Shown: one piece after another, positions 24,470-33,861 of the stretch
Layout of the letters: each line of letters begins with the position of its first letter
How positions within the stretch are numbered: position 1 is the stretch's first letter
Assembly: GCA_018266075.1 (NCBI GenBank)
Contig: JAFEBB010000078.1
Span: 1-33,861, forward strand
Direction: 5' to 3'
Origin: Deltaproteobacteria bacterium
GTDB taxonomy: Bacteria > Myxococcota > Myxococcia > Myxococcales > SZAS-1
DNA length: 33,861 nucleotides
Notes under the pieces: model-generated
Told to the model about the DNA's origin: nothing
Seen by the model: the letters and a program-made list of their open reading frames with translations, nothing else
The model's database searches: none
Position numbers and translations under genes: made by a program

Positions 24470-24964
24470 ATGACCGACCAACGTCCCGAGCCGGTGCTGC
24501 GCGAGCTGGGTCCGCTGCTCTTCCGGGCTGCGCGCCTGGTGAACGAGCAGGCCATCGCGCGCGTCGAATCCGAAGCGAAGGTCGGCCTTCGCGCGGCCCA
24601 CACCCAGGTGTTCCCCTACCTGCGCGAGGAAGGCGTGCGGCTCACCGAGCTGGCCGAGCGCATGGGCATCTCCAAGCAGGCGGCAGGCGAGCTGGTGGCC
24701 GATCTGGAGCGCATGGGCGTGGTCCGCCGCGCACCGGATCCGCTCGACGGCCGGGCCAAGCTCATCCTGGTCACGAAGAAGGGCTGGGCGGCGTTCCAGC
24801 ACGGCGCGGGCGTGCTGCGCGCGCTGGAGGCCGAGCTGCGTCGGGCGCTGGGCACACCGCGGCTGCACCGCTTGGTGCAGGATCTCGCGGTGCTGGTGGA
24901 TCACCTGGAGGGTGAGCCGGTGGTGAAGCCGCCGGCTACTTCCGGCCGATCGCGAAGTAGGTGA
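24470..24964 (+). CDS. MarR-family transcriptional regulator
   Basis: 164 residues. Winged-helix core with HTH RLTELAERMGISKQAAGELV (57-76), recognition helix ending in LERMGVVRR, and wing PDPLDGRAKLILVTKKG (89-105), all typical of MarR proteins. These act as dimers that bind short palindromes and release DNA on ligand binding or oxidation. The first 50 residues and last 40 would form the dimer helices. The C-terminal tail (about 150-164, Ser/Arg-rich) is extra and lies over the convergent ugd gene, with a 29-base overlap of the coding ends. The tandem boxes just upstream are its probable own operator. Confidence 0.87.
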   Translation: MTDQRPEPVLRELGPLLFRAARLVNEQAIARVESEAKVGLRAAHTQVFPYLREEGVRLTELAERMGISKQAAGELVADLERMGVVRRAPDPLDGRAKLILVTKKGWAAFQHGAGVLRALEAELRRALGTPRLHRLVQDLAVLVDHLEGEPVVKPPATSGRSRSR

Positions 24965-26237
24965 AGCCGCGGTCGCGCATGGCCTTGGGGTCGTAGATGT
25001 TGCGGCCGTCGAAGACCACCGGCGAGCGGAGCAGGCTCTTCATGCGGTCGAAGTCCGGGTGGCGGAACTCGTTCCACTCCGTGACCACGCAGAGCGCGTC
25101 CGCGCCCTCGAGCGCCGCGTACGGCGTGTCGCAGAACTTGATGCGGCTGTTGAACACGCGGCCCGCGGTGTGCGCGGCCACGGGGTCGTGGGCCTGCACC
25201 TTGGCGCCCTTGCCGATGAGCCCTTCGATCACCTCGATCGACGGCGCCTCGCGCATGTCGTCCGTGCGCGGCTTGAAGGCCAGGCCCCAGACCGCGAAGG
25301 TCTTGCCGGTGAGGTCCGGGCCGAAGTGCTTCACCGCCTTGTTCACGAGCGTCTTCTTCTGACGCTCGTTGATGCGCTCCGTGGCCCGGAGCATGTCGAA
25401 CTCGAGGCCGTTCTCGCGCGCGGTGGTGATGAGCGCCTTCACGTCCTTGGGGAAGCAGCTGCCGCCGTAGCCCACGCCGGGGAAGAGGAACGGGTAGCCG
25501 ATGCGCTTGTCGGAGCCGAGGCCCTTGCGCACCAGGTCCACGTCGGCGCCCACCCGCTCGCAGAGCGAGGCGATGTCGTTCATGAACGAGATGCGCACCG
25601 CGAGCATGGCGTTGGCGGCGTACTTGGTGAGCTCGGCGCTCGGCGTGTCCATGAAGATGATGGGGTTCTCGGTGCGCACGAACGGCGCGTAGAGCTCGCC
25701 CATCACCTTGCGCGCGCGCTCGCTGTCCACGCCCACCACCACGCGGTCCGGCTTCAGGAAGTCGTCGATGGCGGCGCCTTCCTTCAGGAACTCGGGGTTA
25801 CTGACGACGTCGAACTCGTGCTTGGCGCCCAGCGCCACGGCCTCACGAACTTTTGCAGCGGTGCCCACGGGCACGGTGCTCTTGTCCACGATGACGGTGT
25901 AGCGGCTGATGGCCTCGCCGATCTGCTTGGCGGCGCCGAGCACGTACTTGAGGTCGGCCTCGCCGGTCTCGCCCTCGGGCGTGCCCACGGCGATGAAGAC
26001 CACCTCGCTCTTGCCGACGCTGGTCTTGAGATCCGTGGAGAAGGAGAGCCGGCCCTCCTTCACGTTGCGCTTCACCAGCTCTTCGAGGCCGGGCTCGTAG
26101 ATGGGCAACTCGCCGCGCTCGAGGCCGGCGATCTTGGCCTTGTCGATGTCCACACAGATGACATCGTTGCCGGAGTCGGCAAAGCACGTCCCCGCAACGA
26201 GACCCACGTAACCCGAGCCGATGATGGCCAGCTTCAT
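24936..26237 (-). CDS. ugd: UDP-glucose 6-dehydrogenase
   Basis: 433 residues, full length. NAD-binding GSGYVG at 7-12, family motifs VGTPEGETGEADL (84-96), KSTVPVGT (119-126), NPEFLKEG (147-154), and the catalytic Cys261 in GVGYGGSCFPKD (254-265). It oxidises UDP-glucose to UDP-glucuronate with two NAD+, supplying capsule, exopolysaccharide or lipid A sugars, or UDP-xylose/arabinose pathways. Start ATG 26237 has GGGAGAA about 5 bases upstream. The SixA-type gene lies 91 bases upstream on the same strand. It may feed the nearby O-antigen ligase-like and polyprenyl-phosphate pathways, though no glucuronate-using enzyme is visible here. Confidence 0.95.
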   Translation of the reverse strand: MKLAIIGSGYVGLVAGTCFADSGNDVICVDIDKAKIAGLERGELPIYEPGLEELVKRNVKEGRLSFSTDLKTSVGKSEVVFIAVGTPEGETGEADLKYVLGAAKQIGEAISRYTVIVDKSTVPVGTAAKVREAVALGAKHEFDVVSNPEFLKEGAAIDDFLKPDRVVVGVDSERARKVMGELYAPFVRTENPIIFMDTPSAELTKYAANAMLAVRISFMNDIASLCERVGADVDLVRKGLGSDKRIGYPFLFPGVGYGGSCFPKDVKALITTARENGLEFDMLRATERINERQKKTLVNKAVKHFGPDLTGKTFAVWGLAFKPRTDDMREAPSIEVIEGLIGKGAKVQAHDPVAAHTAGRVFNSRIKFCDTPYAALEGADALCVVTEWNEFRHPDFDRMKSLLRSPVVFDGRNIYDPKAMRDRGFTYFAIGRK

Positions 26238-26328
26238 GCGTTCTCCCTGCTGAAAGCGCGGGCAAGCTAACCGAAAAGGCGAGCGCGCTCAAAGGTCGAC
26301 AGAGAGTGGCCGGCGCGGCCTCGGGCGT

Positions 26329-26856
26329 TCAGCGGGCCTTCTTGCCGATGCGGCGCAGCGCCCACGGCGAGCACAGGGCGCGGACCTCGGCGGCGCCGGG
26401 GCGTCCGCGGGCCACGCGCACGAGCGCCGCGCCCGACTTCTTCAGCGACAGGCCGCCCCGTCCGTGCCGAAGCCCGAGCAGGCCGGCGAGCACCTCGTCG
26501 AGGTGCGGCGCGTGGCCGACGGCGAGCACCTCCTTCACCTCGAGCGCTTCGATCGTCGCCAGGAAGTCCTCGGGCGACGCGTCCGGCGCGAGCGAGACCT
26601 CCTCGTGCACCTGGTTCGGCGGGATCTTCAGGACCTCGGCGGCGGCCTTGGCGGTCTGCACCGCGCGGATTGCCGGGGAGGTGAGCACCAGGTCGGGCTT
26701 CACGCCCAGGGCCGCGAGCCCGCGCGAGGCCTGGCGGACGCGGCGCTCGCCCTTCTCGGTGAGCGGGCGGGCCAGGTCGTTCTTCTTGGCCCAGTCCTCG
26801 CGGTCGACGGCGAGTCCGTGCCGCAGCAGGGTGACCCGGATGCTTCGGGTGGCCAT
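26329..26856 (-). CDS. sixA: SixA-type phosphohistidine phosphatase
   Basis: 175 residues, histidine phosphatase superfamily. LLRHGLA at 10-16 supplies the phospho-accepting His13, TSPAIRAVQTA (59-69) the conserved Arg, and VGHAPHLDE (113-121) the second His115. The short length and lack of a cofactor-independent mutase insert fit SixA, which in Escherichia coli dephosphorylates phosphohistidine proteins (ArcB HPt domain, PtsO/NPr). The ATG has GAGGA about 5 bases upstream. It sits between the VOC gene (114 bases upstream) and ugd on the same strand. Partner histidine proteins are not in the window. Confidence 0.85.
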   Translation of the reverse strand: MATRSIRVTLLRHGLAVDREDWAKKNDLARPLTEKGERRVRQASRGLAALGVKPDLVLTSPAIRAVQTAKAAAEVLKIPPNQVHEEVSLAPDASPEDFLATIEALEVKEVLAVGHAPHLDEVLAGLLGLRHGRGGLSLKKSGAALVRVARGRPGAAEVRALCSPWALRRIGKKAR

Positions 26857-26921
26857 GGTGTCCTCGCGCGTGGCAGCGCGCTTCTACAGCTGCTTGCGGC
26901 CGCGATGGGTGACGAAGTTGT

Positions 26922-26966
26922 TTCCTGGTTCGGTTCCTGGCGAGCACCCAACCAGGAACCAGGAAC
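26922..26966 (-). terminator. Nested inverted repeat after the VOC gene
   Basis: GGTTCCTGG at 26932-26940 and CCAGGAACC at 26952-26960 form a perfect 9-bp stem with an 11-base loop. A second copy of the same arms (TTCCTGG at 26922-26928 and CCAGGAA at 26959-26965) allows alternative pairing. It begins 5 bases past the VOC stop. No T-run follows, so it is a terminator-like or RNA-stabilising hairpin at best. Confidence 0.4.
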
Positions 26967-26970
26967 TGAA

Positions 26971-27423
26971 TCAGCGCTTCTGCGACTTCGCGAACTCCTC
27001 GCCGGCCTTCTTCATCTCGGCAGGGGTCATGTCCTTCACGCGCTGGGCGAGGTTCCACTGGTTGCCCCACTTGTCGGTGAGGGAGCCCATGCGGTCGCCC
27101 CAGAACATGTCTCCGAGCGGCATGGCCACCTTGCAGCCGGCGTCGACGGCGCGCTTGAACCGGGCATCCACGTTCTCGCCGTAGACCCACAGGCTCACCT
27201 GGCCGGGCTTGCTGCCCATCTCCGGGAAGACGTCGTTGATGAAGACCTGCGAGTCGCCGATGCGGAGGGCGGCGTGCCAGACCTTCTTTCCCGAGGGATC
27301 CAGCGCGCGGCTGACCTCCTCGGCACCGAACGCCTTCTTGTAGAGCTCGATCGCCTCCGCGGCGCCGTCGACGTTCATCTGCGGCGTGACACTGCGCATC
27401 CCATCCGGAATTGCCTTGGTCAT
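26971..27423 (-). CDS. VOC-superfamily (PhnB/glyoxalase-like) protein
   Basis: 150 residues. PhnB-like glyoxalase fold: SVTPQMNVDGAAEAIELYKK at 11-30, FGAEEVSRALDPSGK (32-46), HAALRIGDSQVFIND (50-64) and the C-terminal GDRMGSLTDKWGNQWNLA (109-126). The beta-alpha-beta-beta-beta units pair to form a metal pocket. Relatives include PhnB-like proteins of unknown role and resistance or isomerase enzymes, so no substrate is proposed. An excellent Shine-Dalgarno (GGAGGGGA) lies just before ATG 27423. A long open frame extending left of this start runs antisense to the region's kinase gene and is discarded. Confidence 0.88.
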   Translation of the reverse strand: MTKAIPDGMRSVTPQMNVDGAAEAIELYKKAFGAEEVSRALDPSGKKVWHAALRIGDSQVFINDVFPEMGSKPGQVSLWVYGENVDARFKRAVDAGCKVAMPLGDMFWGDRMGSLTDKWGNQWNLAQRVKDMTPAEMKKAGEEFAKSQKR

Positions 27424-27567
27424 ATTCCCCTCCGAGTGGAGGCGCGATCTTGCGCGGCGGGTGCGCGCGATCAAGCAGGTGGCGTGTCGAGCGCCCGGAT
27501 CTTCACGTTGCTGCGGCGAACCTGGCCGGTGCACCGGTGCTAGCTTGGGCATCCTCAGGAGGCACGC

Positions 27568-27807
27568 ATGGGCACGCTCCCGTTGATGGCGATGATGGGC
27601 TTGATGGGCACGGCGCCCGCGCAGAAGCCGGCGGCGCTGAAGTGGGTGGATCCCGACGTGGTCGCGGTCCAGACGCGCGTGGGCACCTTCCTGTGCCGAG
27701 AGAAGACGCGTCCCCTGATTGAGAAGGTGATGGCCGGCGGCGACGACGCCGAGTCCAAGAGCGCCTTCGCCCAGCACCTCGACGCCTCGTACAGCGCCGA
27801 TCGTTAA
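27568..27807 (+). CDS. Small secreted or membrane-anchored hypothetical protein
   Basis: 79 residues. A strong Shine-Dalgarno AGGAGG at 27557-27562 precedes ATG 27568. The first 15-18 residues (MGTLPLMAMMGLMGTAPA) are hydrophobic and Met-rich and may be a short signal or anchor, although there is no basic n-region. The mature part is mixed charged with a single Cys (near residue 43, TFLCREK). I do not recognise a family. It ends 8 bases before the stop of the convergent kinase gene and diverges from the VOC gene. The ribosome site and clean fit between neighbours are the main support that it is real. Confidence 0.6.
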   Translation: MGTLPLMAMMGLMGTAPAQKPAALKWVDPDVVAVQTRVGTFLCREKTRPLIEKVMAGGDDAESKSAFAQHLDASYSADR

Positions 27808-27815
27808 CAGATCGG

Positions 27816-30604
<2,789 letters not shown>

Positions 30605-30608
<4 letters not shown>

Positions 30609-31210
30609 GCCGACTCCTGGAGCTCGCGGTGCAGGAAGGCGCGCGCCTTGCGCCAGTCGCGGCGCACGGTGCGGTCGGTGACCCCGAGCAGGCTCGCGAC
30701 CTCCGCTTCGTTGAGGCCCGCGAAGTAGCGGTAGAGCACCACCTGCGCGAGCCGCGCGTCGAGGTTCTCCAGGTGCTTCAAGGCCTCGTCCAGGCGCAGC
30801 ACGTCCGCTTCGTGGGTCAGTGCCGCCTCGACGTCGGTGAGGGTGACGTGCACCGCCTCGCCGCCGCGCTTCTCGCTCGAGGCCGCGCGCGCCGCGTCCA
30901 CCACGATCTGGCGCATCGCCCGGCTGGCCAGGGCCACGTAGTGCTCGCGGTCGCGGATCTCGAAGTTGGCCGAGGCGAGCTTGAGCCAGGCCTCGTTGAC
31001 CAGCGCCGTGGGCGTGAGCAGGCCGCGCCCTGATCGGTGGCTGAGCTGCTTGCGGGCTGCCTCGTGGAGCCGGCGGTAGATGAGCTCGTAGGCCCGGTTC
31101 GACGCGCCCGTGTCGCCCTCGCGCGCTTCGCGGAGGAGCTGCGTCAACGCCTCGGTTCCCTCGTCGTTCGAGGCGTTTGCGGGCTCGCCCACTTTTTTTC
31201 CCGAGGCCAT
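30605..31210 (-). CDS. ECF-type RNA polymerase sigma factor (kinase-linked subfamily)
   Basis: 201 residues. Region 2 spans about 37-110 (AYELIYRRLHEAARKQL, then EAWLKL and HYVALASRAMRQIVVD). Region 4 spans about 140-195 with HTH LNEAEVASLLGVTDRTVRRD (166-185). The sequence type (LTPTALVNEAWLKL, ASRAMRQIVVDAAR) is that of the ECF-like sigma factors found beside Ser/Thr kinases rather than anti-sigma factors. No anti-sigma gene is seen. Its stop overlaps the kinase start by 4 bases. The ATG at 31210 has no strong Shine-Dalgarno. It diverges from the Asp-box lipoprotein across 178 bases. Confidence 0.9.
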
Positions 31211-31388
31211 GTCCGGTTTCTGGATCGGTTTCCGAGTCTTTGGGTGGAAGACGATTTTTGCCCAACTGGGGATGTGTCTGAAGGTATTTGTAGAGGTTTA
31301 GCTCGGGGCCGGGAGCGCGGGAAGGCGGGGGGCCCGCGCTCGCAACCGACGCTGGAACGCAGCTTTCTCACGAAAAGAGGGACCACAC

Positions 31389-32882
31389 ATGCGTACGAAG
31401 ATCTTCCTCGCGGCGATGGCGGCTGCGTCGCTCGCCGCGTGCAGCGGCAGCACCGACAGCAGCAGCAGCACGTCCGGCTCGACGGCGGCGGGCGCCACCT
31501 CGGGCAGCACGGGCAGCACCGCGTCGAGCACGGCGGGAACAACCGCCTCGACGGCCTCGGGCACGACCGGGTCCACCACCGCGGGCACGACTGCAGGCAC
31601 GACCGCGTCCACCACTGCGGGCACGACCGCGTCGACGACTTCGGGCACCACCGCGGGCACCACCGGCGGCCAGGGCTGGCACGCGTTCGACATGCCGCTC
31701 GCCCAGCAGGACTCCGACATCCGCGGCGTGTACTGCTCCGCGGCCGACAAGTGCGTGATCGCCACCGTCCCCGGCGTCAGCAGCGATCCGGGTGGCCGGG
31801 TGTTCGCGCTCAGCCCCTCGGGCATCGGCGCCACGCTGCTCGACGGCACGTACCACAGCGCGGGCGGCGACCTGCCGGCGCTCGCGTACCAGCTCGGCGA
31901 CATCGCGTTCATCGGCTTCGAGTCCACGCACGCCGGCCTGATCGTCCACGCCGACAACGACAACCTCTACCTGGTGAACTCGGGCGACATCACCAGCGAG
32001 GCGGCCTGGCAGTCCTCGAGCGCCGCGCCGAACGGCACGCTCGACAACACGCAGCTCGCCGCCGAAGAGGGCGACGCGAACAACCACTTCCTGATGGGCG
32101 GCAACTTCGGCTACCTGTTCTCCTCGACGCAGGCGCCCAGCGCCTCGACCTCGTGGACCAAGGTCTGGGCCCCCAACGCCGTGCCGCCGGTGCCCGCCGA
32201 CTTCGACACCCAGTACGCAAGCGATCCCACGCTCTGCAACAGCGACCTCACCGCCGGCGGCATCCCCGAGCCGGGCCACATGCTCTACATCGCGGGTGAC
32301 CTCTCGGTGGTGGTCGGCCCGTCCGGCGGCCTGAACCAGAACTACACCGACATGCAGAGCGCGGCTCCGCGGCCGGGCGTGTGCATCTCCACGGATCAGG
32401 GCCAGCACTTCTACTACTCGGCCTTCACCAACCTGCCGTTCGATCCGAGCGGCTCGAGCAGCCCTGGCCCGAGCGGAATCACCTGCACCGACAAGGACCA
32501 CTGCTACGCCTTCAGCGGCAGCCAGGGCGGCATGAACGGCTCGGCGTACATCTACTCCTCGTCGAACGCCTCGGCGAACAAGACGTCGACCTGGACTGGG
32601 GCCACCCTGCCGGCTTCCTTGACCGCCACGGACAGCGCCGACATCCACGACGTGTTCTTCGCGCCGGACGGGACGCACGGCTGGGCGGTGGGCAACATCA
32701 ACCACGCCGCGCTGCTGCTGCGCACCACCGACAGCGGCCACACCTGGACCGACGTGAGCTCCTCGGTCGTCGGCCTCAACGGGAGCGCGGACCTGTACTC
32801 GGGCTTCGCGCTCGACGCCGACCACATCTGGGTCGGCGGCCGCTACGGGTTCCTCGCGGCCACGGACACGGCGCAGCAGTAG
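31389..32882 (+). CDS. Stalked lipoprotein with Asp-box beta-propeller
   Basis: 497 residues. Signal MRTKIFLAAMAAASLAAC (Cys18), a Thr/Ser/Gly/Ala stalk to about residue 95, then a beta-propeller-like domain. Asp-box (BNR-like) motifs are visible: STDQGQHFYYSAF and TTDSGHTWTDVSS, plus related blade pieces such as GWAVGNINHAALLLRTT and IWVGGRYGFLAA at the end, as in Ycf48/sialidase-type propellers. Asp-box propellers bind proteins or glycans, or hydrolyse sialic acids. I see no catalytic set, so binding is more likely. AGAGGGA lies about 7 bases before the ATG. It diverges from the ECF sigma gene, so it might belong to that regulon. A strong terminator follows. Confidence 0.85.
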   Translation: MRTKIFLAAMAAASLAACSGSTDSSSSTSGSTAAGATSGSTGSTASSTAGTTASTASGTTGSTTAGTTAGTTASTTAGTTASTTSGTTAGTTGGQGWHAFDMPLAQQDSDIRGVYCSAADKCVIATVPGVSSDPGGRVFALSPSGIGATLLDGTYHSAGGDLPALAYQLGDIAFIGFESTHAGLIVHADNDNLYLVNSGDITSEAAWQSSSAAPNGTLDNTQLAAEEGDANNHFLMGGNFGYLFSSTQAPSASTSWTKVWAPNAVPPVPADFDTQYASDPTLCNSDLTAGGIPEPGHMLYIAGDLSVVVGPSGGLNQNYTDMQSAAPRPGVCISTDQGQHFYYSAFTNLPFDPSGSSSPGPSGITCTDKDHCYAFSGSQGGMNGSAYIYSSSNASANKTSTWTGATLPASLTATDSADIHDVFFAPDGTHGWAVGNINHAALLLRTTDSGHTWTDVSSSVVGLNGSADLYSGFALDADHIWVGGRYGFLAATDTAQQ

Positions 32883-32902
32883 TTCGCTGCACGCCGTGAA
32901 CG

Positions 32903-32941
32903 GAGGCGGGATCCTTCGGGGTCCCGCCTCTTCATCTTTTT
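32903..32941 (+). terminator. Intrinsic terminator with UUCG tetraloop
   Basis: A 12-bp stem (32903-32914 with 32919-32930, one G-U pair) closes on a C-UUCG-G tetraloop at 32915-32918 and is followed by a T-rich run ending in TTTTT (32937-32941). It lies 20 bases past the stop of the Asp-box lipoprotein and 3 bases before the end of the convergent ppk gene, so it may serve both directions. Confidence 0.88.
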
Positions 32942-32944
32942 CGG

Positions 32945-33861
32945 CTACCGACCGCCAGCGGCCACGAAGCGCACGGGCGAGAGCGGCGCGGGCGTGGTGC
33001 CGGTGCCGCGCGCGAGCTCGAGCAGCGCCTGCTGGCTGCGCAGCGGCTCGGCGCTCGCGGGCACGCGCACGTAGGTGCCGTCGGGCTGCAGGTGCGAGCC
33101 GCGGACGTTGTCGCGCAGGCCGAGGGCGAGCACCTCGTCGAGCAGCCGCGCGCGCAGCGCCGGATCTTCCACGGGCGCCATCACCTCCACGCGGCGGACG
33201 AAGTTGCGCGGCATCCAGTCCGCGCTGGAGAGGAAGACCTCGGTCGCATCGCCCACGCCGAACGCGAACACGCGGCTGTGCTCCAGGAAGCGGTCCACCA
33301 CGCTCACCACGCGGATGCGCTCGGAGACGTTCGGCAAGCCCGGCCGCAGGCAGCAGATGCCGCGCACGAGCAGATCGATGTCCACGCCGGCCTGGCTGGC
33401 GCGGTAGAGCGCGCGGATGATCTGCTCGTCCACCAGCGAGTTCATCTTGGCGATGATGCGCGCGGGCTGGCCGGCCTTGGCGCGCTCCGCCTCGCGCTCG
33501 ATGAGGGCCAGCACCCGGTCGCGCAGGTCCACCGGCGCCACCGCGAGCCGCTTCCACTGCGGGGCCACGGAGTTGCCGGTGAGCATGTTGAAGAGCGCGG
33601 ACACGTCGTCCGCCATCTCCTTGCGCGCCGTGAACAGCGAGAGGTCGGTGTACTGCTTGGCGGTGGTGCCGTTGTAGTTGCCGGTGCCGAGGTGCACGTA
33701 GCGGCGAATGCCCGAGCCCTCGCGGCGGACGACCAGCGCCACCTTGCAGTGCGTCTTCAAACCGATGAGGCCGTACACCACGTGCACGCCCGACTCCTCG
33801 AGCCGGCGCGCCCAGGCGATGTTGTTGGCCTCGTCGAAGCGGGCCTTGATCTCCACGAGCA
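32945..33861 (-). CDS. ppk1: Polyphosphate kinase 1, C-terminal part (cut by window edge)
   Basis: About 305 C-terminal residues of Ppk1; the gene continues past position 33861, so the start is not in the window. The first residues VEIKARFDE continue from upstream, and the GTG there is an internal Val codon. Diagnostic motifs: GLKTHCKVALVVRRE with the catalytic-site His (equivalent to the autophosphorylated His of E. coli PPK), YVHLGTGNYN, IIAKMNSLVD, VDIDLLVRGICCLRPG, and EHSRVFAFG with the second conserved His. The enzyme makes long-chain polyphosphate from ATP reversibly and is linked to stress and motility. It ends 3 bases from the terminator of the convergent lipoprotein gene. Confidence 0.95.
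   Translation of the reverse strand, partial: LVEIKARFDEANNIAWARRLEESGVHVVYGLIGLKTHCKVALVVRREGSGIRRYVHLGTGNYNGTTAKQYTDLSLFTARKEMADDVSALFNMLTGNSVAPQWKRLAVAPVDLRDRVLALIEREAERAKAGQPARIIAKMNSLVDEQIIRALYRASQAGVDIDLLVRGICCLRPGLPNVSERIRVVSVVDRFLEHSRVFAFGVGDATEVFLSSADWMPRNFVRRVEVMAPVEDPALRARLLDEVLALGLRDNVRGSHLQPDGTYVRVPASAEPLRSQQALLELARGTGTTPAPLSPVRFVAAGGR

Noticed and set aside
30609-31265. N-terminal extension of the kinase frame
   Set aside because: It lies entirely over the sigma factor gene in another frame and adds Arg/Ala-rich sequence without a domain.
31211-31388. Promoter elements in the divergent gap between the sigma factor and Asp-box lipoprotein
   Set aside because: The gap is locally AT-richer and must hold promoters, but I could not find convincing -35/-10 or ECF-type pairs, so no site is called.

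Overview
The window looks like a chromosomal segment of a high-GC myxobacterium or close relative (Myxococcota). This rests on gene content rather than a marker gene. There are many lipoproteins with long Ser/Thr/Gly low-complexity stalks, a Cys/Asp-rich MopE-type lipoprotein with calcium-loop-like motifs, a PEGA-domain protein, and an ECF sigma factor coupled to a Ser/Thr kinase with a TPR tail. GC is very high throughout and I see no phage, insertion sequence, tRNA, rRNA or CRISPR array. Coding density is about 95%. The longest gap is 178 bases (31211-31388), so no stretch over 300 bases lacks a gene.

Layout. 51-3934 (minus): two stalked surface lipoproteins, one with three LamG-like modules and one resembling a clan GH-A glycoside hydrolase. 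3947-6034: an M15-type peptidase diverging from a CaCA-family cation exchanger. 6128-10486 (plus): an envelope run of a DUF2252 lipoprotein, an outer-membrane beta-barrel candidate, a lamin-tail-domain lipoprotein and a metallophosphoesterase lipoprotein. 10534-15423 (plus): purS, then a tightly overlapping set of asparagine synthetase-like amidotransferase, family 1 glycosyltransferase, a sugar-kinase-fold protein whose motifs are in permuted order, and a PIG-L deacetylase. 15402-18702 (minus): a coupled operon of PEGA protein, MopE-like lipoprotein and LpxL-type acyltransferase. 18842-22369: an RluA-type pseudouridine synthase facing an O-antigen ligase-like TPR protein. 22429-24964: a small Cys-rich lipoprotein, a UbiA-type prenyl-phosphate phosphoribosyltransferase, a DUF4336 protein and a divergent MarR regulator with tandem operators. 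24936-27423 (minus): UDP-glucose dehydrogenase, SixA-type phosphatase and a VOC protein. 27568-31210: a small secreted protein, then the sigma/kinase pair. 31389-33861: an Asp-box lipoprotein with a clear terminator, and the C-terminal part of polyphosphate kinase running off the right edge.

Working together: most genes concern the cell envelope (lipoproteins, LPS acylation, O-antigen ligation, UDP-glucuronate supply, polyprenyl-phosphate sugar) and signalling. The strongest candidate for something undescribed is 10789-15423. Four overlapping genes there look like a small pathway that glycosylates, deacetylates and amidates an unknown molecule, and one of its proteins (13761-14597) appears to be a circularly permuted ROK-fold protein. 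The functional proposals are inference; gene boundaries and motifs are read directly.
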